From Bdellovibrio bacteriovorus (lineage in GTDB: Bacteria > Bdellovibrionota > Bdellovibrionia > Bdellovibrionales > Bdellovibrionaceae), in contig NZ_LUKE01000004.1 of the NCBI RefSeq assembly GCF_001592735.1, positions 153,514-217,513 of the forward strand: a stretch of 64,000 nt of DNA, read 5' to 3'. Every line of letters begins with the position of its first letter. Position 1 is the first letter of the stretch. Below the pieces are notes generated by a model that was not told the origin of the DNA, did no database searches, and saw only the letters and a list, made by a program, of their open reading frames with translations. Shown piece by piece: positions 19,664-27,416 of this stretch. Position numbers and translations under genes: made by a program.

Positions 19664-19737
19664 GGTGACGTGGCCGAGGGGTTAGGCTCAGCTCTGCAAA
19701 AGCTGCTACAGCAGTTCAAATCTGCTCGTCACCTCCA
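19664..19737 (+). tRNA. tRNA-Cys (GCA)
   Basis: Full cloverleaf: acceptor GGTGACG/CGTCACC, D-stem GCC/GGC, anticodon stem CAGCT/AGCTG with loop CTGCAAA (anticodon GCA), T-stem AGCAG/CTGCT with loop TTCAAAT. The discriminator is T, the cysteine identity base, and CCA is encoded. It has its own promoter and terminator. Confidence 0.97.
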
Positions 19738-19753
19738 CTTTCTCTAAGAAATC

Positions 19754-19778
19754 AAACCCGCTCGACAGCGGTTTTTTT
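19754..19778 (+). terminator. Intrinsic terminator of tRNA-Cys
   Basis: AAACCCGCT, loop CGAC, AGCGGTTT with one bulged C, then a T-run. Confidence 0.8.
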
Positions 19779-19817
19779 ATGCCCGAAATGAGTTCAGTCA
19801 TATATAATTAGCGTCTT

Positions 19818-20168
19818 ATGAAGGTTAAAAGAATCGTTACTAATATCCAAGCCAAGAAGCCCGCCGCGGCCAAAAAGTTTTATCAAGATATTCTGGGTTT
19901 AGAACTGCTGATGGATCATGGCTGGATTCGAACCTATGGAAGTTCCGCGAAGATGTCGGTGCAAGTGAGCTTTGCCAGTGAGGGCGGATCGGGGACCGAG
20001 GTGCCGGCCATTTCCATTGAGGTCGACGATGTTGATGAGGCTTTTCGTCGAATGAAAAAGGCGCGCTTTAAAATTGAATATCCGCTGACAGAAGAAGAAT
20101 GGGGAGTCCGCAGATTCTTTGTCCGCGATCCCTTTGGTCAGTTGGTGAATATTTTAGAACATATTTAA
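19818..20168 (+). CDS. VOC (glyoxalase/bleomycin-resistance fold) protein
   Basis: 116 residues. Single vicinal-oxygen-chelate domain: VTNIQAKKPAAAKKFYQDILGLEL at the N-terminus, IEVDDVDEAFRRMKKARF in the middle and FFVRDPFGQLVNILEHI at the end. Ligand and reaction are not predictable; the family includes dioxygenases, glyoxalases and antibiotic-binding proteins. TATAAT at 19803-19808 lies ten bases before the ATG and there is no ribosome binding site, so a near-leaderless mRNA is possible. Confidence 0.85.
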   Translation: MKVKRIVTNIQAKKPAAAKKFYQDILGLELLMDHGWIRTYGSSAKMSVQVSFASEGGSGTEVPAISIEVDDVDEAFRRMKKARFKIEYPLTEEEWGVRRFFVRDPFGQLVNILEHI

Positions 20169-20192
20169 CCTCACCCGTTAACGAGTGAGGTT
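20167..20192. terminator. Palindrome holding both convergent stop codons
   Basis: AACCTCAC/GTGAGGTT eight-base stem with an inner CGTTAACG. The VOC stop (20166-20168) and the opposite GH3 stop (20178-20180) both lie in it. No clear T-run on either side, so termination strength is uncertain. Confidence 0.45.
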
Positions 20193-22376
20193 GAACGACG
20201 CCTCTTTCACATCTTGTGAATTAGTGCCGACAAAAACTTGGAATTCGCCGGGCTCGGCCACCCACTTATAATCCTGGTTGTAAAAGCTCAGATCATTCAT
20301 CGTAAGTTCAAACTTCACGGTTTTAGTTTCGCCTTTTTTCAGGAAGATTTTTTCGACACCGCGAAGCTGCTTCACCGGACGCGACACGGAAGCCACCAGG
20401 TCGCGGATGTAAAGCTGTACAACTTCTTCACCGTCGTATTTGCCGACATTGCTGACGGGGATAGAGACTGAAAGCTTTTTACCCCACTTCAAAGTCTTGC
20501 TGCTAAGTTTGATGTCACCGTAATCGAATTTCGTGTAACTTAAGCCCCAGCCAAATGGGAACAGGGGATCATTCGGCGAATCGATGTATTTGCTTGTGTA
20601 TTTATCTTCCGGATTGTTGGGACGACCACAGGGAAGCTCTTCATAAAAAATAGGAATCTGTCCTTCGTTTCTAGGGAAGGTTGATACCAAGTGGCCGGAA
20701 GGGTTGTAATCGCCAAAAAGCACGTCCGCCAAAGCGTGACCGGCTTCAGTTCCGGGCCACCAAGCTTCAAGCAGGGCATTAGCGATCGAGTTTTCTAATT
20801 CTAGGCACAGAGGGCGGCCGTTAAATAAAATGACGACAACAGGTTTCCCAGTGGCCTTCAGAGCTTTTAGTAAGTTCTGCTGATGTTCAGGGATGCGGAT
20901 GCTGGTGCGAGAAGCGGCTTCGCCACTCATGTGGGCGGATTCGCCCAACGTCAAAACGATGACATCCGATTTTTTGGCGATGTCGACAGCCTCTTTGAGC
21001 ATTGCTTCCGGCGAACGTGTGTCGTGTTCAATTTCATCGCCGTCGCGATTCATTTTTATTAAAAGCTCTTCGTCATTAAGAAGATTGCAGCCCTTCGCCA
21101 TAAGAATCTTGGTGTTTTTACCTGCCAACGCCGTAAAACCTGCGGCCACACTGACCGTGTCGCGAGAGTCGCCTTGCAAAGACCAGTTCCCCAGGATGTT
21201 GCGCTTGTCGTGAATCAAAGGGCCAATCAAGGCAATCGTGCCGCCGCGTTTAAGGGGTAGCACTTGATTGTCGTTTTTTAAAAGCACCATGGATCTGCGA
21301 GCGACATCACGGGCTGCTTCGCGGTGGCTCTTTGAAAGATGGACCGAGTTTGCTCTGTCCAGGTCATTGTAACGATAAGGATCTGCAAAAAGTCCCAGGC
21401 GGTATTTGGCTTCGAGCACGCGACGAACGGAGGTGTCGATGGTCGACATCTTGATCTTTTTTTCTTTAACCAATTTTTTAAAATAGTTTAAATAAGTACC
21501 GCCGATCATTTCCATATCGACGCCCGCATTGAAAGCTAAGTTGGCCGCTTCAGATTCGTTGGCCGCGACCCCGTGTTTAATAAGTTCGCGGACCGCCGTG
21601 AAGTCACTGACAACAAATCCTTTAAACTTCCATTGCTTTCTAAGTAAGTCAGTAAAAAGCCATTTGTTACCTGTCGCCGGAACCCCGTCGACATCATTAA
21701 ACGCGGTCATCACAGTGGCAGCCCCAGCTTCAATGGCGGCCTTGTAAGTTGGTAAATAGGTCTCAAGCAGACTTCTTTTGCTGACATTGACAGCTGCGTA
21801 TTCTCGGCCCGCAGTGGGGGCGCCATAGGCAGCAAAATGTTTCACGCAAGCTAAAGTCGTATCGACCGCATCCGGCGATGCTCCCTGGATGCCTTTAACT
21901 TGGGCAACAGCGACTTTGGATCCCCACCACGGATCTTCCCCCACACCTTCAAAAACTCGTCCCCAGCGGGGGTCGCGAGAAATATCAACGGCCGGAGCAA
22001 AAACCCAGTGAACGCCGTCCGCCGCCGCTTCGACGCTGCCAATGCGCGAGCTGTTTTCAATGGCCTTCAGATCCCAGCTGCAGCTCATAGCTAAAGAAAT
22101 GGGGAAAATCGTTTTATGCCCGTGGATAACGTCGTAACCAAAAATCAAAGGAATTTTTAGACGGGTGTTTTCGATGGCAATTTTTTGCAGTTCGCGTGTT
22201 TTTTCGGTGCCGGAAACATTCATAAAAGAGCCCACGCGGCCCTTTTTTAGATCCGTGATGAAATCAGCTTCTTTAGAAGTTCCAGTGATTGCAGCGCCAG
22301 CGGCGATTTGGCTTAGCTGTCCGACTTTCTCTTCGAAAGTCATTTTTTTCATCAATTGATCAATAAACTTTTTCAT
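20178..22376 (-). CDS. Beta-glucosidase, glycoside hydrolase family 3 (BglX type)
   Basis: 732 residues from ATG 22376, chosen for AAGGA upstream and the family N-terminus (IDQLMKKMTFEEKVGQLSQ). Domain 1 holds DPRWGRVFEGVGEDPWW, VKHFAAYG and nucleophile Asp258 in GFVVSDF. Domain 2 holds LGESAHMSGEAASRTSI with the likely acid/base Glu. A C-terminal fibronectin-III-like domain (GEEVVQLYIRDLVASVSRPVKQL) ends the protein. Family enzymes release glucose or related sugars from beta-glucosides. Unlike E. coli BglX it has no signal peptide at this start; a longer in-frame extension (to 22523) also lacks a typical one, so it is probably cytosolic. Confidence 0.93.
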   Translation of the reverse strand: MKKFIDQLMKKMTFEEKVGQLSQIAAGAAITGTSKEADFITDLKKGRVGSFMNVSGTEKTRELQKIAIENTRLKIPLIFGYDVIHGHKTIFPISLAMSCSWDLKAIENSSRIGSVEAAADGVHWVFAPAVDISRDPRWGRVFEGVGEDPWWGSKVAVAQVKGIQGASPDAVDTTLACVKHFAAYGAPTAGREYAAVNVSKRSLLETYLPTYKAAIEAGAATVMTAFNDVDGVPATGNKWLFTDLLRKQWKFKGFVVSDFTAVRELIKHGVAANESEAANLAFNAGVDMEMIGGTYLNYFKKLVKEKKIKMSTIDTSVRRVLEAKYRLGLFADPYRYNDLDRANSVHLSKSHREAARDVARRSMVLLKNDNQVLPLKRGGTIALIGPLIHDKRNILGNWSLQGDSRDTVSVAAGFTALAGKNTKILMAKGCNLLNDEELLIKMNRDGDEIEHDTRSPEAMLKEAVDIAKKSDVIVLTLGESAHMSGEAASRTSIRIPEHQQNLLKALKATGKPVVVILFNGRPLCLELENSIANALLEAWWPGTEAGHALADVLFGDYNPSGHLVSTFPRNEGQIPIFYEELPCGRPNNPEDKYTSKYIDSPNDPLFPFGWGLSYTKFDYGDIKLSSKTLKWGKKLSVSIPVSNVGKYDGEEVVQLYIRDLVASVSRPVKQLRGVEKIFLKKGETKTVKFELTMNDLSFYNQDYKWVAEPGEFQVFVGTNSQDVKEASFNLTR

Positions 22377-22552
22377 TTCGGGGTCCTTGCAAGGTGAGTA
22401 AGCAAGGATATTTTTACGGCGGAGGGGCCCTTTGGTCAACGGGATTGCTATGCCGATCTGTGTCCTGATAGGTAAAACCGCTAGTTGCAGAGCCCGAGGA
22501 AAAACCAATTTCTTTGGGCTCACTTCTATGACTTGGGTTGTACTGTGTTTAT

Positions 22553-22936
22553 TTACTCAGCAACAAAGCGGAAAATTTCTTGGCTGCCAAAAAGGAATCG
22601 TTCGTAAACACCGTTCGGTTCGTACTTGCCACCATAGCTGCAATCATCATATCGCATGGCCTCAAAGCTTTCGATGACCACAGGGAATGAAACTCCTTCA
22701 GGGACGCGGGTATTTTGGTTGCGGAAATAAGTTACAAATTTTCGTGGAGATGCTTCTTCGGTGGTAAATGTGCAGTTGAAAACCGAAGCGGGCTTTTCGC
22801 AATTGAAATGCCCAAGGACCTCTTCAGACTTTAACTTGGGACCGAGTTCGTAAGAATAACTGTAGCCCATGCAGCCGGTAGCGTGGGATTGAGAGGCAAA
22901 GATCAAAGATACTAAAAGAATCATAAGTGATTTCAT
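22553..22936 (-). CDS. Secreted protein of unknown function
   Basis: 127 residues with a clear signal peptide (residues 1-19, cleavage after SHA) and four Cys in the mature part (TGCMGY, FNCEKP, FNCTF, DDCSY), suggesting two disulphides in the periplasm. AAGGAGA precedes the ATG. No family recognised; the gene stands alone between the GH3 gene and the AbrB-type gene. Confidence 0.7.
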   Translation of the reverse strand: MKSLMILLVSLIFASQSHATGCMGYSYSYELGPKLKSEEVLGHFNCEKPASVFNCTFTTEEASPRKFVTYFRNQNTRVPEGVSFPVVIESFEAMRYDDCSYGGKYEPNGVYERFLFGSQEIFRFVAE

Positions 22937-23093
22937 AAAATCTCCTTTTTCAAAGACGGTGTACTCAATTTTCTTAAAACAGAAAAATACTTAATAGGAA
23001 TGGGATGTATTCATAAAAGATATGAATCTGATGCGCCAGGACCTCCGTCTCGATCGTTCAGGAGAGGGGGACAAAACATTGCCTGGGTCGTTA

Positions 23094-23110
23094 TAAGGAT
23101 TTTATCCTTA
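23094..23110. promoter_or_regulatory. Inverted repeat upstream of the AbrB-type gene
   Basis: TAAGGAT-TTT-ATCCTTA, a perfect 7+7 repeat 23 bases before the ATG. Candidate operator for autoregulation by the AbrB-fold product. Confidence 0.4.
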
Positions 23111-23132
23111 AGATACATATCAAGGGAGCCGC

Positions 23133-23363
23133 ATGGCAAAAACAGGCGCGACATCCAAGGCATCTAGAAAGAATCAAACCACCATTCCACTGCGCGTTCG
23201 GAAGGCCCTTAAGGTCGAAAAAGGGGACACACTTTTGTGGACGATCAGTGGCGATGAGGTTTCCATCAAGATCTTAAAAAAGGTCGCTATCGACTGGAAG
23301 AAGACCGCTGATTTATCGCTCCTAGAATGGAGCCCGGACGAAGAAGAAGAGGCCAGTCCTTAG
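23133..23363 (+). CDS. AbrB/SpoVT-fold DNA-binding protein, no toxin partner
   Basis: 76 residues. The swapped-hairpin AbrB pattern is visible: RKNQTTIPLRVRKALKVEKGDTLLW followed by two beta strands (EVSIKILKK), then an acidic tail (WSPDEEEE). PrlF/MazE-type antitoxins share this fold, but the next gene is on the opposite strand and unrelated, so it is more likely a solitary regulator. CAAGGGAG ribosome binding site. Transcription ends at the hairpin at 23366. Confidence 0.8.
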   Translation: MAKTGATSKASRKNQTTIPLRVRKALKVEKGDTLLWTISGDEVSIKILKKVAIDWKKTADLSLLEWSPDEEEEASP

Positions 23364-23365
23364 GT

Positions 23366-23397
23366 AAAAAAAAGCTCCCGACAAGGGAGCTTTTTTT
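23366..23397. terminator. Bidirectional intrinsic terminator
   Basis: AAAAAAAGCTCCC, loop GACAA, GGGAGCTTTTTTT. Flanking A-run and T-run make it functional for both the AbrB-type gene and the opposing secreted-protein gene. Confidence 0.9.
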
Positions 23398-23402
23398 ATT
23401 TC

Positions 23403-23765
23403 CTAGTACATGATTTCTGTGCAGTGGATGCTTCCAGCGGCTTCTTTCATGCTGACAAAGCCCCAAATTACATCATAAGTTCCAAAAGAGCTATCGGGAC
23501 CAATGCGGATGCTTTCTTTAAAATCGGTTCCGAAAAGAAATTCTTCGTTTTTGTAATAGGCTTTTGAAGTGCGAACAATTTCGTTCGTTTTTTTGTTGAT
23601 CAAAGTGATGGTGCCGTCCTCGTCACCCACATCGTCGATGGCGATTTCGATTTCATATTTGTTACGACTGTCAAAACCACAGCTGTATCTGGTTCTTGAG
23701 CTCAACTCTGAAGCATGAGCGGAGAAAGTTAATATTGAGGCCATGGTAAAAAGCATCATTTTCAT
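23403..23765 (-). CDS. Small secreted protein of unknown function
   Basis: 120 residues with a signal peptide (1-18, cleavage after AHA). Mature part acidic, with two Cys (YSCGF, IHCTE) and predicted beta strands (YEIEIAIDDVGDEDGTITL). AAGGAG upstream of the ATG. No family recognised. It resembles the 22553 protein in size and export but not in sequence. Confidence 0.7.
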   Translation of the reverse strand: MKMMLFTMASILTFSAHASELSSRTRYSCGFDSRNKYEIEIAIDDVGDEDGTITLINKKTNEIVRTSKAYYKNEEFLFGTDFKESIRIGPDSSFGTYDVIWGFVSMKEAAGSIHCTEIMY

Positions 23766-23899
23766 AAAAAACTCCTTATTTCGAAAGATTTTGACTTATG
23801 GGGCGTTTTATATCGCATTTTGCAAGGATCCCCAGGTCAGGATTTGTGCTTTGAAAAGAATTCTTGCAGATTCAAGGCGTTATAATCGTGGTTTCGAGG

Positions 23900-23928
23900 T
23901 CGACAAACCCCGGAATCCTCCTTAAAAT
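23900..23928 (+). promoter_or_regulatory. Promoter of gene 23935, predicted leaderless start
   Basis: TCGACA at 23900-23905, spacer of exactly 17, TAAAAT at 23923-23928. Seven bases on is the A of the ATG at 23935. No Shine-Dalgarno between. Confidence 0.5.
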
Positions 23929-23934
23929 TTTCGG

Positions 23935-24483
23935 ATGATACAGGTTAAACCAGAACTGACACCCAAGAAGATAGCCGCCGTTGTCATACTTTCCATAGCC
24001 GCGATTGCGGCGATTTTATTTCAAGTCTTTTGGACTCCGGACACCGAAACAGTGGCCGATTCTTTAGAACTTAAAAAACAAAAATTTTTGCAGATCCTGG
24101 TGGCCCCGCAAGTGGGAACTCTTTATGCGTTGGATCCTGCGGTCCAAGATAGTGCGGGATTTCGTGGTTATAAAATCTTAAATCAAACTAAGCTCAGTCC
24201 CGAAGATGTATCTTCCGTGGCGTTTGAGTTTAAAGATGCTGTGGATTCTTATGAAGAATCTTTAGGCACAAAAGAATGCTTTAATCCCACGATGGGTTTA
24301 AAAGTTGTTAAAGACGGGAAGACTGCAGACTTTCTGATCAGCTATGACTGTCTGGTATTAAAAGCTTTCGGTGACCGGGTGGAGTATTCATACGGTGCTG
24401 CCGGAAGTCCGGCAAAGCTTGAAGACATCTTAAAAGCTTCCGATAACCAAATTGATTCACAAACTGTTGAACCCTTAGAATAA
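23935..24483 (+). CDS. Membrane-anchored protein of unknown function
   Basis: 182 residues. One N-terminal membrane segment (about 13-33) and a periplasmic domain of about 145 residues with two Cys (KECFN, YDCLV) 40 residues apart. No family recognised. It heads a plus-strand run with DoxX, DUF1304 and M28-peptidase genes (gaps of 5-20 bases), so it is probably co-transcribed with them. Confidence 0.65.
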   Translation: MIQVKPELTPKKIAAVVILSIAAIAAILFQVFWTPDTETVADSLELKKQKFLQILVAPQVGTLYALDPAVQDSAGFRGYKILNQTKLSPEDVSSVAFEFKDAVDSYEESLGTKECFNPTMGLKVVKDGKTADFLISYDCLVLKAFGDRVEYSYGAAGSPAKLEDILKASDNQIDSQTVEPLE

Positions 24484-24502
24484 TCACCAAGGAATTTACA
24501 CC

Positions 24503-24925
24503 ATGTTACGTAAGATTTTATCTCCTGAAAGCACAAATCATTTTTCTTCGGATCTTTTGTACACGGGCGCTCGCGTTTTTGTGGGTATGACAATGGCTTT
24601 AGCCCATGGGTTTGGTAAGCTGCCCCCGCCAGAGATGATGGTCGGAAGCTTAGAGGGGATGGGTTTCCCCGCACCCGGCTTGATGGCTTGGTGTGCAGCG
24701 ATTGCGGAAGTTATCGGTGGCATTTTCTTAGCGGTGGGATTTTTAACTCGTCCGGCGGCTTTCTTCATCGGTTTTACGATGTTGATTGCTGGTTTTGTGA
24801 TTCATGCCGCAGATCCATTCCAAACAAAAGAGTTGGCATTGTTATATTTGGCGATCTCTTTGGTGTTCGTGGCTAAGGGGCCGGGTAAGTATTCTGTCGA
24901 TGCGTTTCTTTTTAAAAGAAAATAA
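24503..24925 (+). CDS. DoxX family membrane protein
   Basis: 140 residues with four membrane segments. The DoxX signature is present: LLYTGARVFVGMTMALAHGFGKL, GFPAPGLMAWCAAIAEVIGGIFLAVGFLTRPAAFFIGF. Family members are poorly defined; some associate with redox or superoxide-dealing membrane complexes. AAGGAA ribosome binding site. Followed five bases later by the DUF1304 gene. Confidence 0.88.
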   Translation: MLRKILSPESTNHFSSDLLYTGARVFVGMTMALAHGFGKLPPPEMMVGSLEGMGFPAPGLMAWCAAIAEVIGGIFLAVGFLTRPAAFFIGFTMLIAGFVIHAADPFQTKELALLYLAISLVFVAKGPGKYSVDAFLFKRK

Positions 24926-24930
24926 GGATA

Positions 24931-25296
24931 ATGAGCATGATCGCAAATATTTTGGTGGGCTTGGTCGCGCTCTTACATTTTTATTTTTTAGTCTTAGAAA
25001 TGTTTTTTTGGACAAAGCCTTTGGGCATGAAAGTTTTCAGGCAAAGTCCTGAAAAAGCCCAAAATTCTGCGGTTCTGGCGGCCAATCAAGGATTGTACAA
25101 TGGATTTTTAGCAGCGGGGCTGGTGTGGAGCTTGGTGCACCCCCACCCTGAGTTTGCGATACAGCTTAAGATTTTTTTCTTAGCTTGCGTGATTGTCGCC
25201 GGCATTTATGGCGCTTACAGTGTCAGTAAAAAAATTGCGATTGTTCAAGCTTTGCCTGCGGCATTAGCCATGATCTTGACCTTGATGGCTCTATAG
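24931..25296 (+). CDS. DUF1304 family membrane protein
   Basis: 121 residues, four membrane segments. Family pattern: VALLHFYFLVLEMFFWTKPLGMKVF near the N-terminus and ANQGLYNGFLAAGLVWSL centrally. Function unknown. Two start codons are possible: ATG 24931, or ATG 24937, which has the better distance from AAGGA. Part of the DoxX cluster. Confidence 0.85.
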   Translation: MSMIANILVGLVALLHFYFLVLEMFFWTKPLGMKVFRQSPEKAQNSAVLAANQGLYNGFLAAGLVWSLVHPHPEFAIQLKIFFLACVIVAGIYGAYSVSKKIAIVQALPAALAMILTLMAL

Positions 25297-25310
25297 CAGC
25301 GGGGAATTGA

Positions 25311-26300
25311 GTGAAAATAAGAAAATATTTTATATTAAAACTTATTGCTGCGCTTTTTTTATTTTGGGTGGCGCTTTTTATTTTTTTGCGAAATCCCGTT
25401 CCTGAAGGTGAAGCCTTACAAAGGCCTATCACTGTTAATATTGAAAACTTAAAACAAGATACTTATTTTTTGGCAGGAATAAAACCCAGCCGTTCTTCGG
25501 TGCATCCGGCTTCGGTTTTAGAAGCAGAAAAGTACGTGATGAATCGCCTTAAAGAAATCGGGTATGAATGGACCTTGCAAGAGGTTAAAGGCGAGCAAGG
25601 ACAAGTTTTTCACAACATCATCTTTCGTTATGGCGCAAGTGATTCAAAAGATGTGGTGGTGATCGGGGCTCATTTAGATTCTTGCGATGTCGATAATCCA
25701 GGGGCGGATGATAATGCGTCTGGTGTGGCCGGACTTTTAGAGTTGGCGAGGTTTTTTAAAGAACAAAAGCCGGAGGTAAAAACGCCGATTGAGTTCGTGG
25801 TTTGGGCCTTAGAAGAGCCGCCGTATTTCGAAACGGAAATGATGGGCAGTGCGGTTCACGCCAACAACCTTCGTGATAAAGGGTACAACGTCAAATATGC
25901 GATCAGTTTAGAAATGATCGGGTATTTTTCAAATGATTCTTTTTCACAAGAATTCCCCGTGCGCCTCTTGTATCTGTTTTATCCCAACAAAGGAAATTTT
26001 ATCGGTGTTATTGCGTCGCCAGCAGAGCGCGCTTTGGTGCGTGACATGAAAAAGGCGATGAACGCGAATAGTGACCTCGAGGCCTACTCATTGAATGCGC
26101 CAGCGGTTGTTCCCGGTGTTGATTTTTCTGATCACCGGAATTACTGGAAGCATGGTTGGCCCGCGGTGATGGTGACGGATACTTCTTTTTATCGCAACCA
26201 CGCTTACCACACTCCCGAGGATACGCCAGAACGCTTAGATTATGTCAAAATGGGTGAAGTGGTGAAAGGCGTGTACGCGGCTCTATTATCGCTGCAGTGA
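25311..26300 (+). CDS. M28 family zinc aminopeptidase, membrane-anchored
   Basis: 329 residues. GTG start with GGGGAA upstream. One N-terminal membrane segment (about 6-26), then an M28 peptidase domain with the di-zinc ligands in order: His in GAHLD, Asp in GADDNASG, the Glu pair in ALEEPPYF, Asp in DFSDH and His in NHAYHTPEDT. Predicted to remove N-terminal residues from peptides in the periplasm. Fifteen bases after the DUF1304 gene. Confidence 0.9.
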   Translation: MKIRKYFILKLIAALFLFWVALFIFLRNPVPEGEALQRPITVNIENLKQDTYFLAGIKPSRSSVHPASVLEAEKYVMNRLKEIGYEWTLQEVKGEQGQVFHNIIFRYGASDSKDVVVIGAHLDSCDVDNPGADDNASGVAGLLELARFFKEQKPEVKTPIEFVVWALEEPPYFETEMMGSAVHANNLRDKGYNVKYAISLEMIGYFSNDSFSQEFPVRLLYLFYPNKGNFIGVIASPAERALVRDMKKAMNANSDLEAYSLNAPAVVPGVDFSDHRNYWKHGWPAVMVTDTSFYRNHAYHTPEDTPERLDYVKMGEVVKGVYAALLSLQ

Positions 26301-26318
26301 TCGAGGATGATGGCATAA

Positions 26319-26522
26319 ATGAGTTGGGCGGGATGGTTTTCATTAATTCTTTGTGGGATCGGCGCGTTTTTAATGGCGGTGGCGAAATTTCGTCAAAAGG
26401 GTGCTAAAGAAATGGCCGCTTCAGAAATGAAAGTTTTCTTGCGCGGCTATTTTTTATTTCTTATTGGCGCTTGCCTTAGCATTGTCTTAGGTCTGACTTA
26501 CTGCATGCCTTACTTCACTTGA
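26319..26522 (+). CDS. Small two-span membrane protein
   Basis: 67 residues with two hydrophobic segments (about 5-22 and 43-62) separated by a basic loop (AKFRQKGAKEM). GAGGA ribosome binding site. Last gene of the 23935-26522 run. Its 3' end overlaps the convergent lipoprotein gene by 13 bases. No family recognised. Confidence 0.65.
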   Translation: MSWAGWFSLILCGIGAFLMAVAKFRQKGAKEMAASEMKVFLRGYFLFLIGACLSIVLGLTYCMPYFT

Positions 26523-26878
26523 GTTCCGCTTTGCTTGCACGAAAGTTCAACCATGTTGTACATGGCGCTGTTATCTTGGGAGGCGCCGACCATAATACCC
26601 CCCATGCCGATACCTAACCCCGTGCCTACGCCTGTGGAGGCCCCCGTATTTTGTCGCGATTGGTATTCTTTAGTGATTTCATAATCGCCAGCACAGAACT
26701 CATGAGCTTTTTTTTCTAATTCGGCTCGGGACTTGGCTTCTTTATTTGGTTTGCTTGACGGTTGGTAGCGAAGCACGGCTTGTTTTTGTGGATATGTTTC
26801 TTTGCGAACGAATTCGACACTTGTGCATCCACACAGCAGGACTCCTGAAAATATCAAAATGGCTGTTTGCAGTTTCAT
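26510..26878 (-). CDS. Small lipoprotein with Gly-rich segment
   Basis: 122 residues from ATG 26878, chosen because GGAGA lies upstream and the signal peptide then starts properly; lipobox LLCGC (Cys 17-18). A basic middle part (KPNKEAKSRAELEKKAHEFC) precedes a glycine-zipper-like stretch (GASTGVGTGLGIGMGGIMVG) that could embed in the outer membrane. Predicted to be transcribed from the sigma-54 site at 26912-26927. Confidence 0.75.
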   Translation of the reverse strand: MKLQTAILIFSGVLLCGCTSVEFVRKETYPQKQAVLRYQPSSKPNKEAKSRAELEKKAHEFCAGDYEITKEYQSRQNTGASTGVGTGLGIGMGGIMVGASQDNSAMYNMVELSCKQSGTQVK

Positions 26879-26911
26879 GATGTCTCCGATCTTGGTTCTT
26901 TGTTTTATGTA

Positions 26912-26927
26912 AGCAATCTGCATTCCA
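26912..26927 (-). promoter_or_regulatory. Sigma-54 promoter of lipoprotein gene 26878
   Basis: On the minus strand TGGAATGCAGATTGCT: GG and GC are ten bases apart and the -12 box TTGCT is perfect. Predicted start near 26901, leader about 23 bases including GGAGA. Confidence 0.55.
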
Positions 26928-27080
26928 CCAAGGGAAGGCGTTAGCTTAGAGGGGAGTGCGGAACCGGGGAGTTGTGCCCCGAGTCTTAGAAGTGGGTCTT
27001 GATTTACACATTATTTACATATTCTTTGACTCTGATTAAAAGGGGGGATATTTCTTAAGCAGATCCTTAAAAAGGGGGCC

Positions 27081-27305
27081 ATGATGGGAGCATTCAAAGA
27101 ACTTGTGACCGAAACTGAATTCCAAGATCAAGATTCAAGTTTAGAGCGTTTGGATTTTGAGATGGAGATCCTCGACGAGGCCTTGGAAGTTTTTGATCGT
27201 CGCTGCCAGGAAATTGAAAGTGCGTTGTCGACACTTTTGTTTCCTTATTTTGAAGCGCAACATGGCTTTATGAAAAGCCAGTTCATACTAAAAAACGTGG
27301 AATGA
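27081..27305 (+). CDS. Small acidic protein of unknown function
   Basis: 74 residues, highly acidic N-terminal half (TETEFQDQDSSLERLDFEMEILDEALE), predicted helical or coiled coil, no signal peptide. GGGGG precedes two adjacent ATG codons (27081, 27084). A TTGACT element at 27026 may serve as -35. No family recognised. Confidence 0.55.
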   Translation: MMGAFKELVTETEFQDQDSSLERLDFEMEILDEALEVFDRRCQEIESALSTLLFPYFEAQHGFMKSQFILKNVE

Positions 27306-27416
27306 GTTTAAAGGGTTTTGAGCCTGCTTTTGATTATCATTGCAAGTATGTAAGAGGCCCCGACACAAGGTGAGCTAAGTCTTGCTCTAATACTGTTGTC
27401 ATGTCACAACGAGATT

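Noticed and set aside
22377-22523. N-terminal extension of the GH3 enzyme
   Set aside because: The translated segment is neither a signal peptide nor a GH3 segment, and AAGGA precedes the internal ATG.
23069-23082. GG-N10-GC match before the AbrB-type gene
   Set aside because: The -24 box does not fit (GGACA rather than GGCAC) although the -12 is TTGC; kept out of the sigma-54 set.
23133-23765. Toxin-antitoxin pair formed by the AbrB-type gene and the next gene
   Set aside because: The neighbour is on the opposite strand, has its own signal peptide and a shared terminator separates them.
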